Of a stretch of 64,000 nt of DNA, positions 53,707 to 64,000 are shown piece by piece. Under the pieces are notes generated by a model, which saw only the letters and a list, made by a program, of their open reading frames with translations, was not told the DNA's origin and did not search any database. The number at the start of each line of letters is the position of its first letter. Position 1 is the stretch's first letter. The stretch comes from Ficedula albicollis (lineage: Eukaryota > Chordata > Aves > Passeriformes > Muscicapidae), in the NCBI RefSeq assembly GCF_000247815.1, contig NC_021673.1, positions 104,325,363-104,389,362 on the forward strand. The letters are read 5' to 3'. The position numbers and the translations under genes are program-made.

Positions 53707-53834
53707 TGCAGAGAGTCCAACCCTGTCCTGTCCAGAAGATGAAAATACATTTTATTAAGCATTTGTTTCTTGCAGAGAGTCCAACCCTGTCCTGTCCAGA
53801 AGATGAAAATACATTTTCTCAAGCATTTGTTTCC
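53707..53834. repeat. Two-copy tandem duplication, 64-bp unit
   Basis: The unit TGCAGAGAGTCCAACCCTGT... occurs at 53707 and 53771. The copies differ at ATTTTATTAAG versus ATTTTCTCAAG and in one edge base. Confidence 0.92.
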
Positions 53835-54220
53835 GGAATGTAGCTGGTAATTGTGTACAATCCTTCTTTACTGTCAGGATAAATGGGAGGTCTTGCCACA
53901 TCACAGTAGTGACATTGGCTGATAAAACCAGAAGTTTGTCCAGACAGGGTCAGTAGTTCTAGCCCTTTTCCTGACTCATTAGCAGGATAAAATTTAAATC
54001 TGAATAGAACTGAGTTGAAGGGCTAGCAAAACACAGCCCCACACCGGGATCCTCTTCAGAGAAAAAGAGTAGCCTGGTCAGAAGCCCTGGCTCCCAGCCA
54101 CAAAATTATACAAGCATCTTAACAGCTTGCTCCTGCTTACGCAGCTGATGGAAAGCTCCTAGAGCAGAGCTCAAGCTCAGGTAGCTTTATAAGCAGGTTT
54201 TTATTTATTTTTCTGTGCTT

Positions 54221-54372
54221 GTCTTCAGCCTAGTAACCACATTAGTATTGACTGAGAAAATTTCTTCATAGTATTCACATTTAATCTGGTATTAAGGTCT
54301 TCAGCCTAGTAACCACATTAGTATTGACTAAGAAAATTTCTTTATAGTATTCACATTTAATCTGGTATTAAG
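54221..54372. repeat. Two-copy tandem duplication, 76-bp unit
   Basis: The unit GTCTTCAGCCTAGTAACCAC... occurs at 54221 and 54297. Two transitions are seen (GACTGAG/GACTAAG and TTCTTCATAG/TTCTTTATAG). Confidence 0.92.
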
Positions 54373-57300
54373 TGTGTTTTCAGGATGACTGGCAGACTAG
54401 AGCTCCCTTCCATGGTGAGAGGCTTGGAGCTGGGACCCTGGACAGTGCTTGGCACTCCTGTAACAGGGCAGGGTAGCAAGGCTGCTCTCCCCACCCTGCT
54501 CAAGAGCCAGAGAGCTGACAGGGTGCCAGAGAGGAGGAGAAGGATGCCACCAGCCAAGGATCAAGCTGAGGGCCATTCCCAGCATCCCTAACAACAGGAC
54601 CTCTGACAAATGCATGTTCATCTCTGAAACCTATCTATCCACTGTAAGCAATGAACAAACATTTCAGAAGCATTAAACATTGCTGCAAGCAGTTCAGTAG
54701 TTACTGCTGCTATCTATTGTTGCATCTACTTGATATTTATTAGTATGTTATTTTGTTCAGATGTTTTTCCAAAAATCCTCTCATAGAAACTAAGTGAAAA
54801 ACATTGAATGCTCATTGTTTTGTGTGTGTTGCTAATCCAGAAAATTCACATTGTTAAAATCCCTCAGGCCAGCAAACTGACCCTTTTATAGCCATTGCCA
54901 GAAGCTCTTTAAAACATGGTTTTCCCACCTATGGCTAAGATGACGTTTTGATTCTTTATGAAGAGGAAGACAATTCACACTGCCTCTGGGCTGGAGCAAC
55001 ACGCTGACGACCCCTTCTCTGGAGCTGATTCCCTTTTCCTGCCTGTTCACATCTCTGCTCCATAGGTGGAATCTGAACCACACGGAGAGGGCCAGTGCAG
55101 GTAGGAAGGGAGCAGCTGCAGCCGTGATCCCAGGCACAGCACTGCTCATCAGCACAGCTCTTTGTGGCTAACTTTAGCCTTGTTCCTTTCTGATGGGTGC
55201 CTGCCATCCTTGAAACAGCTCTACTTTAGCAAAACAAACAATCAGGGTGGGGGGGAGCAACCATGGCTGAATTAAATTGCTCTTTCCTTGAAGGAAAACA
55301 TGCCTATTTCTAACTTGGTATGTCCAGACTGTCTGGATTATGGCTAAGAACTAGGGACAACTCAGAAAGACCAGTTTAGAAGAGCACAGTCCCCATATGT
55401 TCTTATGTCTCAACTGTTGGATTTGATTCCACTCTTTTTTAAACCTTATTTAAGATGATACAGTGGAATAATTAGGGAAGCATTGGGAGATGTTGCACAA
55501 AAGTTACAGCCTTTTGTACCTCATGCAGATTTGGATCGCTGGGGATTTCTTACTCTGCTGCACAGCAGATTTTGGGCACGGAGCAGACTGGAGCTGAGCA
55601 GAAGGATCCATGACAACACAATTTCCTGAAAACTCTCCCAAGTGCCATAGGGGCTGTAAAAGCCATGGGAACCATGCCAGAATTCAGTGAGAGCCACAGA
55701 CCAACTGATGGTTCACTCTCTAGCAGAGGAAAAAAGACCCAAACCAAACTTAATTTTAATTCAGGCTTTTCTCCTACATTTGGCTCTTGTTCTGCAATGC
55801 TCTGCATGTTCTGAACTCTGGACCTGAGAGCTCCACAGATTCCTGGTGAACCAATAGTCAAGTAAATGCTTAAAGGTCCATCTCCCACCTCATCTAGGAC
55901 CACCCAAATAAATGCAAAAGTGTCTTAAAGACAGAAGTAGATTAACTAGTGTAAATCAAAATCACATTTATAAATGCTTATTGGATCAGGGCCTTTATTT
56001 GTACAAGAAAAGACAATTGCAACAAAATAGAATATGGTTTTCCTCATTAAATATGAGTAACACTGCTGGTAGCATATGTTCATTTTTTCTTTTTAGCACA
56101 GCTTTAGCTACCATAACTTGACGAATCTCTTTTCCATTTTATAAACATTTGGTAAGTGTTTTACAAAAAAGCCTTACTAACAGAAGGTTTAACTAAATAA
56201 TTGATACATGATTCCAGAACTGAATATTAAATGCACGAGATCTTTTCCACACAGTTGCTACCACAACAGTAAATATCATCCACAAAACAGAAAATATAAT
56301 TTTGAAATCTCATCTGAGCAGAATTATAATTGAGAGTTTGTTCACATACACCTCACATTTATATCCTACCAACATGCCAAAAAATACAGATGTTCATCAC
56401 AAGATCAGATAAAAGGATGATTGCCAAAGACATAATGAAAATGCTCTGGTTTAATCTATCCATCCCAAGGTACACTGTCCAATTGTTTCAAACATGTTTA
56501 TTTTACTAATAATTTTAGAAATTTGGAGAAGGGAATTATTTAATTCCACCCTCTAGTACCATCCCCAAGTAAAATAGTCTAATGTGTGAAACTTAGAATT
56601 AAAAATGAAGGTGGAAAGTTGTTGTTGCTAGTTCTAAATATAACAAATAACGCAGGCTGTGGATGGCTAATGAACACAAATTGTGACTTCAAAGCTGTAT
56701 ATTTAACCATTTGGCAATGTGACACATGTAGCTAAAGGCAGTAGGAAAGTCAGGACAGTAATTCATTTACCTAGAATTTGGAATAAGAGTAATATTACAG
56801 ACTTAATATGTGAGCTGGCTGTGAAATACACTTTGCAGTCCATACAGAACAGTTTAAATAACTCTGATTATTCAAAGTTTCCAATTTCCTTTGATTCTGA
56901 AATATTCTTAGCAAAAGGGTGATATAACTGACTATGCCCTGCATGGATTGACATTAGTGAAGATCAGTATTATACATTCTAATTTAAAATTAATCCTGAA
57001 CTAAGTAATGACGATAAGTCAGACATAAATTTTGAAGTGAAACCTCCTGGCTATAAAATGAAACAGCCAACCATGCTCGCTGGTAGCATTTGTAACAGAT
57101 TTTGCAGATGTAGCTCGGTTAACAGATACTTTTTATTTGGCTGACTTGAACTAAAAGAACATCCAATAATTGAAACCATTTTTATTTAAATACTTTTCAA
57201 ACAAAAATGTATTATGATATAAGAACATTTCATATGTTATAAAACAACCTTTGACAGGAGGTAAAACCCAGTCTTCCTTTTTTTTAATTTTCTTTTGCTT

Positions 57301-58560
57301 GCTTTTGAGCAAGTCTGTTATTAGTTTTATACCTCATTCTACACTTTTCTAAAAGATGTGTGGAAGACTACTGAGAAATAGTATATTTGAGATATTGTTT
57401 GGCACTATCAGATGAACGGGTCTCTGGGAAGTCAGCCATAAGTCTTTATGCTGTTCACAGCTGCCAGAGTGGGGAGAGATGTCCCCATGAATTTTACTAG
57501 CTCAATCTAACTTCTTCCAGGGATGACTCACAGCTGACATAGTTCACCCTCTGCTACCCTAAGCTGCCCAAGAGTGCAGCCCTAAGCTGCCTGGTGGGTG
57601 CACTCTCATTCAGCCTCTGGCCAGAAGAGCTGTCTTCTGGACATTTCCAGCAGCAGCCATAAATGAATGCTTTCCACCTGACAAAATGAGTGTGATCCCT
57701 TTGTTCTAAAGACTCAGGTATTCTGTTAGCATGCCATCAACCTGGCAGAGTGGGTTAGGTGAAATTAAGATGACAGGACAAACCCATGGTGTGGCCTTCC
57801 TTTGACCATAAAGATCTGGTCTAGAAGAGCTGCTTTAGGGTAAGGCAACCCAAGGTAAAGCTGTTCCAGTGTTCCTGCCTCCACTGTTAATACCAGCAGG
57901 GGAACATGGATTGTCTCTGTTTCACTGCTTATGTTTAGGCAATTTTGTGCACCTCGGTACAGTCCTGGAAGAAGAAAGGCTGAGCACAGAACACATGAGA
58001 AGGGTGATCTCATGCCAAGATGAAGGATGGTTAGCTGGAGCTCCTCAAAGCCTGTCTTAATTCCTGACAGAACTGTGAAATTGTGAAATTTCTCAGATCC
58101 TGTGCCCCAAGGACCTGATGTGCCTGTATTGAGCAGCACAGCCTGTGCTCTGAACCATGGTTCCTTTCCAAGAGCAAAATCATGCCATTAGCTGGGTACA
58201 GAGCACCACCTACTTAGTGGATTGCCTTCTGGCTCTAAAACCTGATCATCTGATGTTAGCTTAGACAGCTCTACATGTTACTCTACTGGGTAAAATAAAA
58301 CTGTGTCAGTGCCTCCAGGATACTTCTCCCTTCACAGAGAGACTGAAATATAATTTCAAGAGACTGCTGAGGTGAGGAGAATTGAAGTTATGAAGCCATT
58401 TTGCTACCCCTGACATTTTGAGTTAGAACCTGAAGGCCTCCCTCTTGGCAAACTGCACCTAAAGTTGCATCCTACACCTTGGTGGCACTTCAGTTAGTCC
58501 AACAAAGGGGTCAGTGCATTTGTGTACCCTTAAACCTCTTTTGTTCATTTCTCAAAGCGA

Positions 58561-58826
58561 ATTATCTCAATTGGATTAGTAAGCATTAAGATATTAATCT
58601 GTGTTGATTAACAGTCTTTGAAACATAGCTTTTACTGCAGATGAGAATACAACAAAACAATCTGTGTTGATTAACAGTCTTTGAAACATAGTTTTAGTGC
58701 AGATGAGAATACAACAAAACACTATTATCTCAATTGGATTAGTAAGCATTAAGATATTAATCTGTGTTGATTAACAGTCTTTGAAACATAGCTTTTACTG
58801 CAGATGAGAATACAACAAAACAGAGA
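58561..58826. repeat. Nested tandem repeat, A-B-B'-A-B order
   Basis: Unit B (about 63 bp, AATCTGTGTTGATTAACAGT...) occurs at 58596, 58659 and again after 58724. Unit A (ATTATCTCAATTGGATTAGT..., about 35 bp) occurs at 58561 and 58724. The middle B' differs (AGTTTTAGTGC versus AGCTTTTACTGC). The 163-bp second-level period implies two or more duplication steps. Confidence 0.9.
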
Positions 58827-61800
58827 GCTGAACCCATGACTGCTCTGAGTAACATGGGACAGTGCTGAATGCCTCTAGCTTGATGTTCTGTTTCATGATG
58901 CTAACTCTGCTAACCTGGGCGCATCTCTTTTAAACAATTGCAAGAGCCCTTAATTCTCTTTCCTGAAGAACAACAAACTATTTTTCCCCTAAGGGCTCCT
59001 TCCCTACTATGTATCATGCAGTAATGTAAACTTGTTATTTCTGGTTAAAAATCTAGAAAGATGAGACCTGTTTTGATGACTAGAAGGGTTCACTCACTTG
59101 AAAGATTAACAACAGTTTTAAATTTTGATTTGTTTTCTGTTTTTCTCATTGATATTCTGTAAACTTATAAACTGTCCTCTATCCAATAAGACATACAGGA
59201 ATTACAGTGAAACCAAAAGTGTAACAACAGAATATAATACCCTGTGCTTATGTACCTTAAGTCCCATTTTTGGTGGGTAAAGATGATTAGGAAAAAAAAT
59301 TTCAGTGGGTGGGGAAGAACACTCTTTATGTATTTAAGAAGTTTGGACTAGAATTATCTTGAGGAAGTAAATGGATTAATACAAAAACTTTTCCCCTCTT
59401 ATTTATAAAATGTGGTTTCTTTCTTTCAGTAGAAAAGTTAAAATGAGACCTTAGTCACCAGTATGCATACAAACTCTTTGGCACACCTCCTAAGGAGCAT
59501 TAACACCAGTATCCTGAATTAATTCCAGTGTAGGTAATTCAGCTTATTACATTTGGAGGCAGTTTCAATTAGACAGAGTGTTCTTCCATTTTTACTAAGT
59601 ACAAACGTGCTGTTTGTGAGACGAGCTGAAGAGTCACAGTGTTTCACCTCTGCAAGATCACAGTATTGGGTGATCTGAATCTTAAATACAATTTGAGTTT
59701 ACCTTTGCTTATCAGAAGGATCTTCTGCATGAAAGATTCTCAAAACTTGTAAAATGTCTAAGTACAAACTTCATAATAGCTTTATGATAAAAATTTCATT
59801 TTCATTCTAAATGTAGGTGGTAAGTCCACTGAAAGTTTCAGATAGTTTTATGTTGCTGAAATGAAGATTTTGCTTTTTCCATTAATCTGTTTCCAGTAAG
59901 AAGTCTTTGGACAGGGTTTTATTCAGCAGCTTTTCTTGGATGTCTAATCTCTGTTGATAACACAAATTATCAAGTAGATCTGAAGAAGATCTGGTTCATC
60001 ATAAAGACTTTAGAATTTTATTTGTTAAGGAAACATATTTGAATCTGTTTAAGAAATGTCTCTTGAATGCTGACCAATGCTGCACATCCTGAGAACCCAA
60101 AGACACAAACATATGACTGCTTAGGGCTGTGCCCACACATGCTTTCCTAGGAAGAACAGCCCTTTTCTGACACCATTTATCTTGTAACAAGTAATGCTTT
60201 TTAGCAAGCCAGCATCAAGGAGATATTCTCTCTGTCAGACCACCATTGTCTGGATCTGCTCGCTGTCATGTGGAACCCAATACTCCTTTAAGCATGAAAA
60301 ATCAGAGTCATCCCCATTTTTGCAGAGAAGTGCCACATACATGGTATGTCAACCACAGGTGCAGGAAAACAAGCCAAGGAAAAGTTAAACCAGCACTGTA
60401 TTCTTCCTTTTCCCCTATGCAAATACAGCCCTTCTGGCTCCTGGGAGGGAAATGCTCCCTAGGAAGAGTGTGAAATGACTATCAGGAAAGAACACCACTC
60501 CTGAGGGCTAAAATAGCAGGGAGTTTGGGTAGCACAAAGGTGTGGGCACAGGCATGGGGGCTATTTACCAGTTTGTGGCTGACCTTCATTCCCCTTTATG
60601 TCACATCCATTCTGTTGTAGTCAACCTTGCTCCCTTTCACAAAAAGGGTCTTTTGTGTGCTTATTAACACTATTAGCACTGGCTGTTTTCTAATTCCAAA
60701 GAATAATTGAGAAACTCTAATTACTGTAATTACTATGCTCCTGGGGTAGGGTTTTATTTTTTATAATTATTTATAGTGATTCTGTTTGTGAACGCTTTGT
60801 TATATTAAAGGCATGATAGACAATCATAAGCCCTTGCAGTCCATTTATTTATAACCACCTCCACTGAATTTCACCAGTACATTTCAGCATTTATTAATCA
60901 GTTATTACTGAATTTCTTCTGCCTAAAGAAAGTGGGAGAGAAAGCAACTACTGAAAAATGACAAATAATGTGACATGCCAAGCTTGATTCTGCCAACTAA
61001 GTATTAGTACCAACCCAAAAAGAACAAAGAAGGAGGTGACAGCTAGATGGCACAATTGAATATATTCTAAATCTTCCCACCATGCCTCTTCAAGGAAGAC
61101 AGAAATGTTTCAATGTGTGCAAACACTGAAACAACAAATCAAGAACAACCTGAGACTTTGGCCCATACATAGACACCTTGATCCCGTTCCCATTGCTTTT
61201 CTGGGCCTTTTGGAGTTTGCCTTCCAGAGTAGTCTCTTGGAGTAAGCCAGATGTTCTGTGTCTATTTTTTGATCACCCCCTGTGATCATAACATCATCAC
61301 ACTGCCGGATAAAAATCTCTGTTTCTTACAGAATAATTCACGAGATTTATCTCTCAGGTAAAGGTGCTCCCTGAAATTACACTAGTATCTTCAGTTGCTC
61401 TACCACTTTCAGATATGGGCATGGAGACCTCTTGCATTAATATAATCCAGAATACATTACTTTGAAACAGCTTGTTGTCACACTGATGTAATTATATGAG
61501 TCTTGATTCTCGTTTATGCTTTTTATCCATTAGTGTGTGGCTTGGAAAATTCTGATTCTTGGATCATTACCATTAATTACTTGCCATTTTCTTTTTGTGA
61601 ACTTCATTGTGAGTGAAAAGTTGTTGATCCCAGCACGAAGAAGATAGAGACCTTTTGTCAAGGTTGCTTCAAGGGCTGCTTATTTGTTTAGGGTTTTTTT
61701 TGGTAAAAGTTGTTATGTCAACCTAGGCCAACCTTAACTAAGCGCCACTTCATCATCCTTTATCAAAGAACTATTCACGCAACTCAGCAATGCTTTTTCT

Positions 61801-64000
61801 AAATGACTGTGAGACCTCATTTAGGTTTTTAATAAACAGTCACATTCTAATGAGGTCTTCATAAAACTGACTAAATATGTTTAGAAATCATTAGCTTAAA
61901 TTATCAGTACAAAAGTCTCCTTAGGGAGCCCTGCAGATTTTGTGGTAAGACTTCTGGCAGATGGATTAGTGTAACAGCACAAGCTAGCTCTGAATTTCCA
62001 CACAAGCAGTGTAAATGTGAGTGACTGGGTAACAGGCTACTAGATAAAGAGCTAAATGTCCCTCAGGTGGGTTCATTAAAGAGAGAAAACAATCAAAACA
62101 CATTTTGGTGCCATTTAAATACCAGGTGCACAGCAGTCTGCAGGTGCCAGAAACACTGACAAGGGTCCCTCGCTGGAACACACAAGAGCTTAAAGGGATG
62201 TGTGGCTCTGACAAGTGTGCCTCAGATAATGACAGATATTGGCAGATGTACCCAGACCCTGCTGGAGGGTAATGCAGGGACTGAGTCATTTGCAGCAGGT
62301 GCCTGCATTAGGGACAGCCTCATGGTGATTCCTCTAGCAGCAATTAAAACAGTCCTGATGCATAATGCTCCAGGGCAAGAAGCAAGTTCCTAGCACTGAT
62401 TTAATGACTATCCAGCCAGTCCTGGTAAACAAACACATATACGCCCCTCAATGATTAATTCATGAAGGCTGTATATCATGTGGCAAATATGTTAAATTTT
62501 GACAATTCCTGTTTCCTAAAAATGCAAAACAATTTTCCTCCTTGGCTCATAATGGGTCAACACTCTTAAAAAGTAAAAATAAGAAACCCCTATAAATCTT
62601 ATACCAGTGAAATCAATAGAAATAGAAAACCTCAAGGTTGGGAAGGTTATAAAGTTTGCCCTACAGGAAATGCTACCGAAAGTCCATTAAAATCATTACT
62701 ACTCAAGGTGGCACAGAGCTTGTGTTAGGGTCTGCAGGACAGATGGTGTGTTTGTAATTTGCCTCCTTGTTGCTGATGATTCCAGCTCTGGGAGTGGCAC
62801 AAAAACACCAATGGAGGAGTGAGTGCATTGTTCTGTGGCTCATACAATTTTATTTCCATTAAAGGCTCATTTCAATTTCTGCTCTCTGATCTCACCTATG
62901 CTGGCCTCCAGAGAAAGTGAGAACAAAGTCATTTCTACCACTGCCAGAAACAACAAAGCTGCAGATCTGTATCCCACTAAGACTCTTGCACCCTGAAAAA
63001 ATCTCCATGGTGGCACAAACCATTCCTTGCTGCTATGGGAATGTGCTGTGCACCTAAATGCTGTGAGCAGAGGCTGCCAGCACTGGCACCAAGACTTGTG
63101 TCTCCCTTGCTGACATCTGACAGTTCACTCTAATTGGTGCTTCCAAGTACTGACTTTGGGAAAACAGTATGTGGTTTCATGCAGAATGCTGTTTTTGCTC
63201 TCAGGCTTGTTTATTCATACCCTGAAAACATCCCTTTTTAAGTTGTTCGCTTGGGCACTTATGAATGTGTATAAAGCTTTAACAAAGGGGTTTGCTGGAG
63301 AGCTTCCTATTCTTACAAACCCATCCATTTTGAGTTGATACGTGAGCATCCAGCTATTTCTATCTTCTTCCTCACTCAAGGGACTGCATTTTTAAAGCGG
63401 CCTCCATGATCCCTCTTTGTCTCTGCAATTTGTTGTACATGTGCTCCTGCAGCAGGTGTTAATTGCAGTCACAATCCCCATCTTTTTTTACATCTAAAAA
63501 TAATACTGGCACCTGATCTGTTAGCAGGCTTGAGCACACAGATATCTAAATGTTAGGATTTATATTATCAGTTCACAAAGGACATATGGAAGAATAAACT
63601 GAGATTGTAAAACTGGACTTGCTCAAAAGGACTTTTACTCACACCACATAAACAGTGCTCTCTCCTAATGCAAATGCCACAGGGCAGAGGGGGTATCACA
63701 CACTCCACCAGTGTGAAATTAAAAACATCTCTTGAAACTGTGCTGCTCAAACCAAGATGTGTGTGCTTGACTTCTTATTTCAACACTTTGACTTGCAATA
63801 ATTGCAGTAGTTCCCATAAAAGCAGTGGGATTTTTTCCCATATATAATGAAAGCTATACGCCAAATTCCCAAGCAAATTTTCTTGAAAAAAATATCCCAG
63901 ATGAGAACTAAGACAGCAGTGCACAGACAAAGCAGTAAATGAAAAGACTCACTTATTGACAATTGCGTGAAACAAACAAACAAAAAAGGTTCCATTCAAT

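Larger units (their letters stand above)
52131..64000 (-). other. PTPRM: PTPRM intron, continues past window end
   Basis: At least 11.87 kb upstream of the first exon present. I searched for the expected D1 text (ATQGP, DFWRM, NLVEVGR) and found none. It contains one CR1, and tandem duplications at 53707, 54221 and 58561. 58827-64000 is unique AT-rich sequence with no recognisable gene or repeat. Confidence 0.75.

Noticed and set aside
52131..64000. Further PTPRM D1 exons at the right end
   Set aside because: I looked on the minus strand for ATQGP, DFWRM and NLVEVGR coding text and found none with splice sites.

Overview
This is vertebrate nuclear DNA, almost certainly from a bird. The gene on the minus strand has short exons with GT/AG borders and long AT-rich introns. 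The interspersed repeats are CR1-type LINEs whose 3' ends read ATTCTATGA or close variants, the typical avian form. I cannot fix the species from sequence alone.

The only real gene recognised is the 3' half of PTPRM (receptor-type protein tyrosine phosphatase mu, R2B family) on the minus strand. Ten coding exons lie between 52130 and 30831. Together they give 1344 nt, an open frame of 447 residues plus stop, with every exon phase matching. They encode the second part of the active phosphatase domain D1 (WPD loop, [10 protein letters not shown] signature, Q-loop), the D1-D2 linker, the whole degenerate D2 domain and the C-terminus ending YLNSG. The extracellular, transmembrane, juxtamembrane and first D1 exons must lie beyond 64000. 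The 3' UTR runs from 30830 to about 29985, with two AATAAA signals and a Pumilio-type element.

Layout: 1-29984 is intergenic DNA downstream of PTPRM. It holds CR1 fragments (one long antisense copy with a second CR1 nested in it), a 426-bp dispersed duplication, microsatellites and two very long poly-C tracts. The first tract (225 nt) sits between two identical 264-bp copies, which looks like an assembly artefact. 29985-52130 is the PTPRM 3' UTR, exons and introns. 52131-64000 is intron with no further recognised exon.

The most notable feature not explained by genes or transposons is a set of thirteen or so head-to-tail, mostly two-copy tandem duplications (unit 34-233 bp), about one per 5 kb. 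The copies usually differ at only a few sites, mostly transitions, so they look like real recent duplications rather than exact assembly copies. I found no tRNA, rRNA, CRISPR array, intact transposon or convincing second protein-coding gene.
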